64,000 nucleotides of DNA from Macrothele yani (GCA_039090855.1 CM076999.1:117613072-117677071), one strand, 5' to 3'. Shown: positions 47,413-59,149, numbered from the stretch's first letter. Program-made: numbers and translations. The notes: a model not told the origin generated them from the sequence alone.

Positions 47413-48616
47413 CACAGTCAAGTCACATTATTGTGACCACCTCCTACTTTTGACATCAACAGTGCATAGCCAGCAGGCATGTGTCGTGAGCTGGCTTGGA
47501 GGGTATATAAGGTGTGCTGTAGGCATTCTGAAAGTATATCACTCGTTGCTGTCATGGATAAAAGGAGCAGATTTGCAAAAAGGGGTGATTACCGGCTTTC
47601 GAACCAAGCGTGGCAGTATTTCTGAAATGGTGCAGTTCGTGAACTGTTTGCATGCTGCTGTAGTTAAAGTGTATAATGATTGGAAAAATGGCACTATTGC
47701 AAATAAGCGACGTGGAAACTCTGAAGCACTACGTGCCATTTATGTGATAAGTGAACGTTGGCTGAGAAGGTGCATGAGGGCCGATCGACACACTACAGTG
47801 GAACAACTCACTAGCCGAATGAACCAGGGGGCAACCAGAAGTGTGTCTAAAACGACAGTTCGCCCAACCCTGCTGTATATGGGGCTTCAGTGCAGACGGA
47901 TGGTCACTGCACCTATGCCAATGAAGGTGCATCGGAAGAAAAGGCTTACATTGCACAGCAGTATCGGAATTGGGCCTCCGCTGATTAACAAAGGATTTCC
48001 GTTTTCGATGAGTCACGTTTTCTGCTTTATTGAATGAATGGACGTTGGCGTATAAGGCAAGAAACATCGAAGAACAAAAACGCTTCAACCATATTGCTGG
48101 AAGAACACAAGCTGGTGGGGGGCAGCATTATGGTCTGAGGAATGTTTTCGTGGCATTCTCCGGGCCCACTCATACCTGTGGAAGGCACTATGGACCGAAT
48201 TCGTTATGAATTCATCCTTGCAGACCACGTACACCCATACATGCTGATTGTCTTCCCTGGGGCAGATGAGATCTTCCAGCACGACAATGCGACTTGTCAC
48301 ATGGGTATAAAATTTCCGAGAGTGGTTGGAAGAGCACGATGAAGACTTCAAAGTACTGCCCTGGCCCCCCTAATTCCCCAGGCTTAAACCCTATTGAGCA
48401 TCTGTGGAACCACCTCGATAATGTTGTTTGCTCTATGGATTGTCCACCACTCACCCTGCAGCAGCTGTCAGATGCACTGCAGTCAGCATGGCTCCACATG
48501 CCTGTGAACACCTGCCAGCACCTTACTGAGTCACTCCCAGCCCGTCTAGCTGCTGTCCGTGCTGCGCGGTTACTCTAGATATTAGCTGGTGGTCACAATA
48601 ATGTGGCTCGACCGTG
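47413..48616 (+). mobile_element. Tc1 transposon B, degenerate
   Basis: Ends CACAGTCAAGTCACATTATT then GTGACCACC; right end reversed CACGGTCGAGCCACATTATT. TA at 47411-47412 and 48617-48618. Coding pieces: HTH DKRSRFAKRGDYRLS, VYNDWKNGTIANKRRGNSEA, TTVEQLTSRMNQGATRSVSK; then damaged DDE; then VLPWPPNSPGLNPIEHLWNH (catalytic Glu, preceding Asp is Gly) and VNTCQHLTESLPARLAAV. Many frameshifts; inactive. Confidence 0.92.
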
Positions 48617-48643
48617 TATGTTGTGTAGTTAGTGTGCACTATA

Positions 48644-49733
48644 CACTCACAGACAATGAAATGTGTGCACCTAGAAAAAACATGCTACAGCTGCAAAACT
48701 TTGCAAATAGCTGGAGTGCATGCTGGTATGCAAATGATCCACGTTTGGTGCGATTCTGCATGACCGCACACCCTATGGTGGTGCTGCAAGCATGGACTAG
48801 CAGCCTTATAAACCGGTGTGTGGTCGATGCCTCATGAAAGCAAAAAGCACTGGCCAGCGCAAGCAAGAGTACAGAGTGACAAGAATGCCAGGTAAATGCC
48901 AGAGACGTTGACTTACGCAACTTATGGACTTTGAGAGAGTCCTGATCATCTGGCTTAAAACCGCAGGGTTGTTGGTGCGCCGTATAGCTTGCCACGTGGA
49001 TCATTGTGACCATACCGTCTGACTGTGTTGGGAGCAGTGGACATGTGACTGCACTTCCACATGGCAGAGCGATGAGTGCCGCTTCATTTTGGGGGCAGAT
49101 GATCATCGTGTCCGAGTCAACGGCACAAACCCAACCTCGCTATCGAGCGCCACACCTCCGCCACTGCAAGCATTATGGTCTGGGGAGCCATAGCCTACGG
49201 TAGCCAATCAGCTCTAGTAGTGGTACGTGGATCATTAACGGGCCAGCGGTATGTGGCTGAGGTCCTATGGCCTCATGTGCTCCCATTCCTATCTGGGGTT
49301 CCAGGTGCACTATATCAGCAGCATAATGCCCGTCCGCACACTGCTCGGGTTGCCCAGGACTGCCTACGTCATGTCCAGACACTTCCATGGCCCGCCTGCT
49401 TCCCGGACATGTCCCCTATCGAGCATGTGTGAGTCCATTTGAAATGACGGCTGGTGCCGTGCTGCACTATTCGGGATTTGGAGCACACCGTCCAACACGT
49501 GTTGGCCAGTCTGCCACAGGACAACATCAAGCATCTGTTCGCCTTCATGCCGGACCGTATTGCAGCATGTATCGCCTCACAAGGCAGTGTGACGTGCTAT
49601 TGAAGATGACCGGACTGTGTGCCACAGATCCCTCTGTTTTTGCCATCATGTGCTTCATTCATCTGTATCATTACATCCATAAAATTTCAGTTCAATCTAA
49701 TGCTTGGTGCACAAATTTCATTTTCCGTGAGTG
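48644..49733 (+). mobile_element. Tc1 transposon C, degenerate
   Basis: Ends CACTCACAGACAATGAAATG, TGTGCACC; right end reversed CACTCACGGAAAATGAAATT. TA at 48642-48643 and 49734-49735. Coding remnant GAIAYGSQSALVVVRGSLTG, GALYQQHNARPHTARVAQDC (second Asp replaced by His) and FPDMSPIEHVWVHL (Glu kept). Internal deletion before 49100. Confidence 0.92.
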
Positions 49734-49735
49734 TA

Positions 49736-51252
49736 GTTCAAAGTACCAATTTCTGTCGCGGAAGCTTCTGGTATGTATTAAACGCTGAAAATTTGTGTAT
49801 TAGGAAGACAAAGTTAACATTCTAATTTTAAGGAAATGAATAAAAAATGTTACATTACTAAAACTATCAAGTGAAAATTGATAGCATTGCACAAAATCAT
49901 TTTACATATCTTGATTTCTTTTTAAAAAATTTGTCAATTTTTATTTGTGCTTTGGATTTCAACCCATTTTTTCCCCAGAAAATAAGATGTTGGTTTTAAA
50001 ATATTGCCATCCTGTGTGTAAAAATCTTATTAATGTTAAAAACACACTGACTGGCATCTTTGAATCAGTGTCTTTAACACTGAGGTTCACCACAATTGAA
50101 TCATGGTCCTAAAAAATGAGAAGGGAATTCTGACACAGCTTGCAAGCGATGGTATGTCAAGTATGTTTTATGTTGGGAAAGGCAGGTTGGCGTATTAATA
50201 TATTTTGGCAGATGCCAAGGGTGTGGCATTATGCAAGGGCGGCAGTAAATCGAGTGTTGGCTGTACCTCAGACGCGCAACTAGGCATTTCTGCACCCAGG
50301 GCAACCATAAAATATTATGCCCCATCTGTATTTCCCTCTTATATAAATAAATTACTAATTTGATAATTATCTCTATCTTTTTCTCTCTCTCTATCTTTCT
50401 CTCTCACACACGCACATCAAAATTGACATCCTATCAAAATATGGCTGTTTGTATAATTTTTGTTTAAGTGCTTTGGAGTTCAGATCTTCCATACCACATC
50501 AAACGAATTGAATGCAACTGGCAGTCAAGGCTCTCTGCCGCAGTACTTATTGAATATCCCCCAGACAATCTTCAGCAATGTGAGCGACATCCTTATCTTG
50601 CAATGTACCCAACTAAAGAAAACCCGTAGGCTTTATTGTTGACAATGGAGGCCGTGGTTTTTCTTTAGAAGGGACTATACAAGCGCACCTTCATTTCTAA
50701 ATGTAAATAACTAGCATCGCCAGAACACTTTCAAGAAAAATGTTGAATTTTAAGCTACCAAGGCTACCGAAACTGGCGAGATATATCTGTAAATGGACAA
50801 AGAATGGTACTAAAAAGCTGTACCAGAAACTGATGCAAAAGTTTCAATTCCAGTTTTAATGAGATTCCAGGCAGTGATTTTTGCCCCCTGTCTTGAGCTG
50901 CATCTGGTGGGGCAGCTGCCCCACCATAAATGCCTCTGTTGTACCTTGTTAAATCTGTAGGGTATCAACTAAAATTTCATCAGCCTGTTGATATAAAGAA
51001 AATTAACCTCCCAACTGTTGAATGAAAGTAAACAGAGAAGTATTAGATAAAATATGTGATAAAGGATTTGGTTCATTGTATTTTAAATAATTCTTTGTGC
51101 CTGTTTGTATAAACACAATTATACTGAATTATTGTTCTGTGATCCTAAAGTCTAATCTGTGCATACGTAATTGGGATTTTCACCACAGGTATTGCGCGTT
51201 ATTAAGTCAGAAGGTGAAATTTTTCTCTAATAATTATTTTCTGTGATTTTAG
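49736..51252. other. Intron, no feature recognised
   Basis: AT-rich; a (CT)n-like stretch at 50375-50405. No exon or transposon protein recognised. Confidence 0.5.
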
Positions 51253-51339
51253 ATGAGTTCTTTGGACATTACTGCTAACACTAACTCTCTACCATGTGCA
51301 AGCGATAATTCTTGCCCCGCTACCGAGGACTTATCATGA
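51253..51339 (+). CDS. Host gene terminal coding exon (28 codons + stop)
   Basis: Acceptor TCTGTGATTTTAG, then in phase 0 MSSLDITANTNSLPCASDNS, CPATEDLS and TGA at 51337-51339. Ser/Asn/Asp-rich like the other exons. The ATG at the exon start is probably an internal Met. No polyadenylation signal was confidently assigned downstream. A first-exon reading is also possible but the short frame makes it unlikely. Confidence 0.6.
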   Translation: MSSLDITANTNSLPCASDNSCPATEDLS

Positions 51340-51862
51340 TTCATTGAACAGTGTAGTGCTTGACAAAGAGGTTTGTTTAAATATTTCTAATTTTATACAA
51401 ACATTAACTTTTTACTGATTGTTCATCCACTGTGGTTATGAAATATATTATAAGCTGTGAAGTTTTCATGACAACATGTTATAGTTAACAGCTCTGAATC
51501 AAAATAGATTTTGTTTGTTTGAAAGTACTACCTAATAACATGGCATAACGGGAATATTTATACTGTCATAAAAAAGGAAATTTCTGTCCATATTTCTGAT
51601 TTTTTTGAAACAGTATAAAAATGTGAATTATTATATAAAGATAATTCCAGCTTGAGGATGTTTTGAATTTAAATGGATGTAACTAAAAATCGTTAGTAAA
51701 CATTTATCTTTGGAAAATTAATTTACATGCCTTTAAGTTTCTTGAACTGTACAACATTTTTAGTGTTTTGTGCAAATTGATACTTTTAATGCAGTGTGAT
51801 TGTTGTTGAATCCTGTGCTAAACTCCATTATCCCTTCTCATTATTAATGACATTATTATTAC
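51340..51862. other. Probable 3' UTR or intergenic DNA
   Basis: No coding features; AT-rich sequence following the stop codon up to the mariner. Confidence 0.4.
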
Positions 51863-53158
51863 GAGGGTTGTACCAAAAGTAATGCAAAAGATTGCAAAAG
51901 TGGGCATAACTTTTTTATTAACTGGACAGAAGTTCAAATTGCACATGTTGGTAGAGTAACTCTTTCTCTATACAAAGGTACTACTCAACATAGTCTCCAT
52001 CACAACCGATGCATTTGCACCATCTTTGAACCCAACTGTCGAATCCTCTTTGAAAAAAATTCAGGTGTGGACTGTTGTGCCCACTTCTTCACAGCCACTT
52101 TCACCTCATCTGTGTCATCAAATCGTTGTCCCTGGAGACTGTCCTTCATTGGACTGAACAGGTGGAAGTCGGAGGGCGCCAGATCTGCGCTGTACAGTGG
52201 ATTGGGGTACCACCGACCAGCCTAATGTGCTGATTGCCTCATTTGTTGCCAAGGATGTGTGTGGTCTCACATTGTCATGGCGAATGTGGATCCTTTTCAG
52301 ATTCTTGTTCGGTCTCTTTCTCCTTATGACTTCCCTAAGCTTCTTGAGTGTCTCAATGTACCGCTTGCTGGTTACAGTACGGCCACATTCCAGAAAATCA
52401 AGGAAAGTGGCACCCCTGTCATCCCAAAAACAGTCACCATGACTTTTTGTGCTGATCGCTGGCTTTTGAGCTTCTTAAGCCTTATTGAAGAGGTGTGATG
52501 CCATTCCATGGATTGATTCTTCGTTTCTGAATCGTAAAGATATGCCTATGTTTCATCCCGTCACCAGATCGGGGGAAAATGTGTCTTCATTGGCTTCAAA
52601 TGCTTCTAGCAGATCAGAGCAGACTTCCACCCTTCTCTCCTTCAAATTGGGTTTCAATGCCAAGGTACCCGCTTTGCACACACTTTCCAATACCCTAAAT
52701 CTTCCACCATCTTCTGTATGGCATTGTGACCACAGTCCAATTGTGCTACAAGCTCACGGATTGTGACTCGTCTTTCCATGGGAATCAATTCATCCACTCG
52801 CTGATGATTCCTGTCAGTGTTCACAGGTGATGGTCTCCCACTGTGTGGTTTGTCTTCAATGCTGGTTTCCCCTTCTTTAAACTTCTTTATCCATCTGTGC
52901 ACATTACTCTTGTCAATGGTGTCATCTCTGTAAACATTCTGTAGCCTTCTGTGGGTGTTGGACAGCTTGTACCTTTCCTTCGTCAAGAACTCAATAACTG
53001 CACATTGCATCTGCTTGAAATCCATTATTTACCTTCAATGAAGAAGAAGGGTTACTATAGAGGAAGAGTTACTCTACCATCATGTGCAATTTGAACGACC
53101 TCTGTCACTTAATAAAAAAGTTATGCCCACTTTTGCATTACTTTCAGTACAACCCTCG
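51863..53158 (-). mobile_element. mariner element
   Basis: Ends CGAGGGTTGTACCAAAAGTA and, reversed, CGAGGGTTGTACTGAAAGTA, extending into ATGCAAAAG and GTGGGCATAAC. TA at 51861-51862 and 53159-53160. 1296 bp, full mariner length. Confidence 0.96.
52000..53025 (-). pseudogene. mariner transposase, first catalytic site broken
   Basis: Start MDFKQMQCAVIEFLTKERYK at 53025, HTH RWIKKFKEGETSIEDKPHSG, VDELIPMERRVTIRELVAQL and DLGYWKVCAKRVP. A frameshift falls in the VTGDET-type segment (about 52560), removing the first catalytic Asp from frame. Later blocks VMVTVFWDDRGA-like, FLECGRTVTSKRYIETLKKL, IRHDNVRPHTS and YSADLAPSDFHLF (second and third Asp) are readable in shifting frames. Inactive. Confidence 0.92.
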
Positions 53159-53324
53159 TATTACTACTTTGTTCCAGCTAAGTATTAATTTTCTGTATGT
53201 TGTTAAAAATAAAATTGTGTTTTACTAATGAAAACTATGTTGAAACTATTCCGATGATATTTGAAAAATAAAACTTCTCTGCATACTACAATTGGGTAAT
53301 GAATCTCCCTGAAGAAATAATTCT

Positions 53325-53536
53325 TCACAAATACGTGGAAGGCAATGCAAATGTATTTGTTGGCACAAATGTGCCGTATTTTCACTGTTTCCATGTAGCA
53401 GCTACTTCCGAAAACTTGAAAATTACATTGCCCTGGAGTGTGAATCAAACCCTATCTCCCGATTTCTGTTCAAGGAGTTGCTACATGGAAACAGTGAAAA
53501 TGTGGCACATTTGTGCCAACGATTACATTTGTAAAC
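53325..53536. repeat. Foldback with tRNA-like loop
   Basis: Left arm GCAAATGTATTTGTTGGCAC, AAATGTGCCGTATTTTCACT and GTTTCCATGTAGCA is repeated reversed at 53475-53536. The ~75-base loop contains GTGTGAATCAAACCC, a weak box-B-like word. Confidence 0.8.
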
Positions 53537-54109
53537 TTTGTTACTTCTTTATACAAAAGAAGTGACAAAGTTGGAGAAAAAAATGTTTATACGGTCTTGC
53601 ATCTATGTGCGGTTGAATAAATACATGCAATTGAGAATAATTTGGTAGATATGATAGCATTGTGTTGTTTGCATTCTACTTGTAAAGAAACACTACTCTT
53701 GCCATTTATACATTAGATGTAACTCTTTTGTAGGTAATTACCAAAAATAATAATTACAGTACTCTGTACCCATGTGGTCACTTAGTAAATGCTAGTATTT
53801 TTACCTTTAAAAATAATCTGTGTCACTCATTTGTCAAATATGTTGGAAGTTACAGACATTGATCAGCATGTTTCAGATGGCATTGCTAGTTGCAGCTGAT
53901 CATGTGGATACAGGCTACTTAGAAGTGCAGTATCATGTAAATGGAATGTATTTTTAGCAGGCGTTTCATATGTGGCTTATCTTAAAAAAAAAAAAAAAAA
54001 CTACAAGACTTGCTGTTGGAATAGCTAGAATGTATTTATTTAGATTTACAAGTCTCAGATACAACATGAACTGGCTGGTAAAACTCCATAACTGCATAAG
54101 TACTTGTAA
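53537..54109. other. AT-rich, no feature recognised
   Basis: Contains a poly-A run at 53983-54000. Confidence 0.5.
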
Positions 54110-54787
54110 TTGACTAGAAAAATGCTTATTAATGCAAAGAAATTAAGAACTGTGAAGTGCTGTGATTATACACTTAGCTTTGTATTTAAGAGCACCTACC
54201 TTATAGCGCATTGGCCCACCTTTCTGTGCAGTCACGGCTTGCAGATGCCTAGGAACAGATTTTACGAGGTGTCGAACATCCTCCTTGTGTAACTTGACCC
54301 ATGTCTGCCGCAGCAGTTCCATCAGTTCATGTGTATTCCGTGGATGAGAATCAGCAGTTCTCACACCCCATTCTAGGATATACCACAAATGTTCAATTGG
54401 GTACAGTCAGGGGAGTTTGGGGGGCAAAGCAATGTGGCAAGTTCATTGTCATGTTCCTCCAACCACTCGGTAGTTATAACAACTGGATGACACTGTGCAA
54501 TTTTCTGTTGAAAGGTGTCCCGTGGTCTGGGTGAACGTCCTGCAGATATGCATGAAGATTGTCAGCTAACAGGTCCCTGTAGTATCCGCCATTCAGTGTT
54601 TGTGTAATGTGATAACAAACAGAAAAGAAACAGCTCTCCACACCAGAAACCACCTCCACCGGCCTGTCAAACCTCAACTGTGCAACCAGGGGATAGGGCT
54701 TCATTCTGTTTACACCATATGCAAACCTGGCCATCAGTGTGGTGCAGCAGGAAACAGGACTTGTTACTCCTGATAACCTTCTTCCAT

Positions 54788-54940
54788 CATCAAATAGAAG
54801 TCATCGCTCTTTCCATGTTTATAAGTGAGTCACGGAAAAATTTCTCATCGGCCGCCACCGGGAATCCCGGTGGTGGCCGATAAGAAATTTTTCTGTGACT
54901 CACTTGTAAACGTGGAAAGAGCGATGACTTCTATTTGATG
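54788..54940. repeat. 153-bp near-perfect palindrome
   Basis: Arms CATCAAATAGAAGTCATCGC, TCTTTCCA(T/C)GTTTA.AAGTGAGTC and CCACCGGG close on CGGGAATCCCG at 54864. Only a few mismatches in 76-base arms. Shares ATCGCTCTTTCCACGTTT with the foldbacks at 57.9-58.5 kb. Confidence 0.95.
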
Positions 54941-55078
54941 TTCCTGGTCCACGTCAACTGTGTATTTATCCTTCTTCTATCAGTCGAGGGTCCATTGCCG
55001 ATGTTCCTTGGCCCATGCAAAGTGTTGTATTTGATAACTGGGCATCATCATGGGCACCCTCATTGGTCTCTAGCTGTG

Positions 55079-55400
55079 GAACCTCAGGTGAAACAAAGTA
55101 TGGTGCATGATGCATGTGGAATCCCAGGTGAAACAAAGTATGGTGCATGATGCATCTGGAACCCCAGGTGAAACAAAGTATGGTGCATGATGCATCTGGA
55201 ACCCCAGGTGAAACAAAGTATGGTGCATGATGCATGTGGAACCCCAGGTGAAACAAAGTATGGTGCATGATGCATGTGGAACCCCAGGTGAAACAAAGTA
55301 TGGTGCATGATGCATGTGGAACCCCAGGTGAAACAAAGTATGGTGCATGATGCATGTGGAACCCCAGGTGAAACAAAGTATGGTGCATGATGCATGTGGA
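55079..55400. repeat. 40-bp minisatellite, 8 copies
   Basis: CAGGTGAAACAAAGTATGGT GCATGATGCATGTGGAACCC repeats at 55085, 55125 and every 40 bases to 55365; copies differ at one or two positions only. Confidence 0.97.
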
Positions 55401-55480
55401 AATAGGTTGAATTACACCACTGTTGTACTGGTTGGTGAGCTGGGTGACTGTTGCACGTCATTGCTAAGATACCAGTTGTG

Positions 55481-57235
55481 ACACCTGATGATCAATTGCT
55501 CATGGCTGACCAATGTGAGCCCTTCTGCTGGGATGCCTGTGCTTGATTAATCCTGGTACACCCTTGTCACAGTAGTACAAGAGCAGCCAACAAGTACAAC
55601 TGTTTCCAAAATACTGGCACCTACCCTCCCAGCTTTAATAATCTGGCAGTAGTCAAATTGGCTTAAGGTTGTCTTGGAATGAGTGTTAGGGTTCATCTTC
55701 TACCCTATATCTGCAATGTAAATTCTTTTGTACACATTTTCACGAAGACTATTACTTTGTAGTGTTTGAAATTTTGAGCACAAATAAAAATGACCCATAG
55801 CTAAATATATACCGCAGTTATTATTCTGAAATATTTGTTAGAATTTTTTTTTTTTAATTAAATTTATCTGACTCGAAAGCATTCCAATTTGGCGCTAAGT
55901 TATCATAGCAGTGTTTCTGTCTGGAAGCAACAAAATATCTTTATTTCTGTCTGATTTTTCCAATTATCTGAACCAAATGAAAATCAGTGAATAGGGGCAA
56001 AAGTGAGATTGGAATCTTGCCTTCTACAGATCATCTTAAATCCTACTTTACGTTCATTTTTTGAAAAGAAAATGTGTACATTAGCAGAGAACCCCTGAAG
56101 TTGAGCTATAAAAACCCCACCTACTTCCCGAGATCCACCCCCAAATAACATCATTGGTTAAACTGTAGCAGTGCGTATTTTGTCTTTTCATTGTGGAGCC
56201 AGCGAAAGAACGCTTCCATTCTGAATATAGTGAGAACTGCAGTGATTCTCTAATTCCAACTTTTGGGGCAGTCACTCAAGACGTAAAAGCCACGCCCAAG
56301 GAGTGATTTTTTGCGTCATCTATCGCAGAAGATAAACCCTAACACTCGCTCAAAGACAGGCTTAAGTTGCTACATTTCCCCATTACTGGCAAATATTTAC
56401 GGAACGTGTACAGAGGATAAATGTGCACAATTTATAGTAGCCACACACGACATTGATACCACATAGTAATTCGTTATCACTCCTAACTTGTAAAATGGGG
56501 GTGTTTGTAATGCAAAGCTAACTCAGCATATTGTGGTGGGAAGTGGAAATAATTGGTGATGGCATAAATTATTCCTCCTTCTGAGTTTATTCGTGAATGG
56601 GCATTCAATTTCCAGGTTGTCACTATGCTCACTGAGTAAATCATTCTTTGCACAGATCTCATGTTTATGAACAAGGCACATTCAAGGCTGTAGAGAGCGA
56701 GAGTTCTTCACCATTCATTCACAATAAATAATAAAAAATTGCCAGGAGCCAGTCTGTGGCAAATGATTTGGGCACACCATTCAAATAAATGGCATTCATG
56801 TATTATTCCCATTCTTGAGTTTCACCGTATTCTTAGTTGGCTGCTGGTTTCTCGCTCACATATTCATTTTCAGCATTATATTCCTTCTTGGGAATTCATT
56901 TCTGAACTCATAGTTGTGGAAGAAAGTTTAACGTGCTGCAACTTCAGTGTGTTTCGCAGTAATGGCAGATTGAATGATCATTCATTGTTGTGAGAGTGAA
57001 CCATTCACAGCACATTTTTTAAATGACTTTCCAGCAATATGACTGTTTAAAATAATATTATTTCTTTCTTAAATGTTCTATCTTATCCCGTTCTGTGGAC
57101 TATGAACCTACATCTAGATTTCCAAGATAACAGGGCATTTCTTAAAATTGGTAGTGGTATTTTATTCCACTCCTCTTCCACTGCATTCCATATTCCAATC
57201 ATTGTTTTAGGTCTGAACGCTCTTTTTAATACCCA

Positions 57236-57236
<1 letters not shown>
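55481..57236. other. No gene recognised
   Basis: Mostly AT-rich. 56090-56300 is less AT-rich, with a TATAAAAA word at 56107 and CCACGCCC at 56291. No associated reading frame with motif support. Confidence 0.4.

Positions 57237-57273
<37 letters not shown>
57237..57273. repeat. Poly-T tract
   Basis: About 37 T in a row; may be the reversed A-tail of a retroposed sequence, but no body was recognised. Confidence 0.9.
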
Positions 57274-57274
<1 letters not shown>

Positions 57275-57872
57275 AGAAATGGATTGGTAGATTTGGATGT
57301 ATGACTGGTAGCCTTATCGTGATGGAGTTCTGCTCTTTGAAGGCTCAGTGGATAAAGGAATGGTATTTCCTCTTTAAATATGGGAGTTAAAACTTTATTT
57401 TGGTAATATGAAGAATTGATTTTAACATTCTTTTCAAGTTTTCTTAACTTTAATACAGACAATTGAGTGATTTCTCAAATACCAATTTTAGCATCACCAT
57501 CTTAAAACTTGAATGAGGTACATGCTTTTGTGCTTGAACTTTTTGAATAAGACCCTTTTAAAAACTGGAAATGCAAAATATGTAAAAGTTCATATTTTTT
57601 AACATAAAAAATTGAGGGTTCTGATTTGTTATCCTAAAAAGTAAATTGTCCTGGGCATCCAGCTTTTACTACCTGGGCAGATAAATAATTAATGCACATG
57701 CCCAGCTGGGCATGTAACTTTTCAAATACTTTTCAAGCCCCTGCATATGCTAATGCACAGTCTGAAGGTAGCTTTTTACAAAATAATTGCATTGTCACAA
57801 AAGAAAGAGTTTCTCATTTGAATTCTTGCATCTATTCCCTATGTCTGTGTAAAGATGCAATCCAGTGCATGT

Positions 57873-58141
57873 AAATAAACAAATACAATGCTCTTTCCAT
57901 GTTTTACCAACACACAGCAACCGAAAAAGTGTTATTCGGTCACTGCTGGGGAATTGAACCCCGAATCTCTCGATATCTAGCCGAGCATGTTAGCCTTACA
58001 CCATGTGTGTTTTTCAGTCAGCTTCTGACATCATAAATCCGTAAGATGAGCTCAGCTACTGAGACGTCTCCATCTGGTGGGCATTAACGGCACTGGCTAT
58101 ATATTAATTATAGCAGTTAAATCCAAAGGAGGAGCCAAAGT
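57873..58141. repeat. Partial foldback copy with tRNA-like core
   Basis: AAATAAACAAATACAATGCT, CTTTCCATGTTTTACCAACA, CACAGCAACCGAAAAA, then GGGGAATTGAACCCCGAATC and TCTCGATATCTAGCCGAGC. Same left arm as the next entry; right arm lost. Confidence 0.8.
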
Positions 58142-58497
58142 GAAAATCCTCCAAGTATGTGACGTCAGTTGAATAAACAAATACATCACTCTTTCCACGT
58201 TTTACCAACACACAGCAACCAAAAAATTCACCGCCGGGGAATTAAACCCCATAACAGACATAGCGCGGTGGATTGTTGGCCACCGTGGTGTAAGGTTAAC
58301 CCGCTCGGCTAGATATTGAGAGATTCGAGGTTCAGTTCCCTGAATCTCTCGATATCTAGCCGAGCGCGTTAACGTTACACCATTGTGGCCAGTTCCCCGA
58401 ATCTCTGTTTTATTTTTCGGTTGCTGTGTGTTGATAAAACGTGGAAAGAGCGATGTATTTGTTTATTCAACTGACGCTATGTATTTGGAGGATTTTC
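58142..58497. repeat. Foldback with paired tRNA-like cores
   Basis: Outer arms GAAAATCCTCCAAGTATGTG, CAGTTGAATAAACAAATACA, CTCTTTCCACGTTTTACC are repeated reversed to 58497. An inner inverted pair carries GTGGTGTAAGGTTAACCCGC TCGGCTAGATATTGAGAGAT and GAGGTTCAGTTCCC, a tRNA-like box A/box B spacing. Confidence 0.88.
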
Positions 58498-58499
58498 GC

Positions 58500-59050
58500 A
58501 GTGCATGTAAATTCTGATATATATGCTTCGCTCTTAGAACAGCAAAAAGATTAAAAAAACAACAGAAGGCTAAAGAAAAATCCATAGAAATATTAGAACA
58601 AGGAACAAATAGCTGATTTATTGAATGCAAAGAAGTCCTTGGTGATCAAACTTGATACATTTCACCAGCTCTTGGTTGAAACTAAAAAAATTAGACAGTG
58701 GTGTTAAAGAAAATGATATGAGGGAAAGCTAAAGTTGTCCATTGTCCAGATGAAGTTGTTTATGTGAAATGAGCAACTGACAAAATCACAAAGAAATAGT
58801 AAAATTTGCCAAACAGTATCCAAATTAAATAAAGAAAAAACTTTTAAAGCCACAATAACATGTGTCACTGCAATTGTAGGTTAGGTAGAATCAACATATC
58901 CACAATTCTGTTGAATTTCTGTGACGTCCCATTCTGTATAATTTGAAAGTGTAGTTTAAGAATATTTTTTTTTATTTGGTCTATTCTCATATTCACAGAA
59001 GTAGGGGAAAATATGATGTAAGTAATTCTGCGTTCCACATATCGACCTTA
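58500..59050. other. AT-rich, no feature recognised
   Basis: Short Lys-rich frames only. Confidence 0.5.
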
Positions 59051-59149
59051 CGAAGGTCATAACAAAAGTTCTGCACATGTTAATCTAAAACGGAAGCAGA
59101 TAATGCAATTGGGAAAATGATTGCATCGTGTCAAGGTCAGACTCTCAGC

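Larger units (their letters stand above)
54110..55480 (-). pseudogene. Tc1-type transposase remnant with two internal insertions
   Basis: Minus strand: FAWAKEHRQWTLD (about 55020-54980), then the palindrome, then SCFLLHHTDGQVCIW (about 54760), GGYYRDLLADNLHAYLQDVH, TEWLEEHDNELA-like (about 54440), and WYILEWGVRTADSHPRNTHE, LMELLRQTWVKLHKEDVRHL, VKSVPRHLQAV (54388-54230). This is the DDE order of a Tc1 element. Frames shift several times. Element ends were not found, so the outer borders are approximate. Confidence 0.8.

Noticed and set aside
54966..55461. Minus-strand frames of 92-140 residues rich in MHHTLFH / CTILCF
   Set aside because: They are translations of the 40-bp minisatellite in different frames; no gene evidence.
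58240..58400. tRNA genes in the foldback
   Set aside because: Only box-like words at tRNA spacing; acceptor stems do not pair and the sequence is a mirror-image pair.
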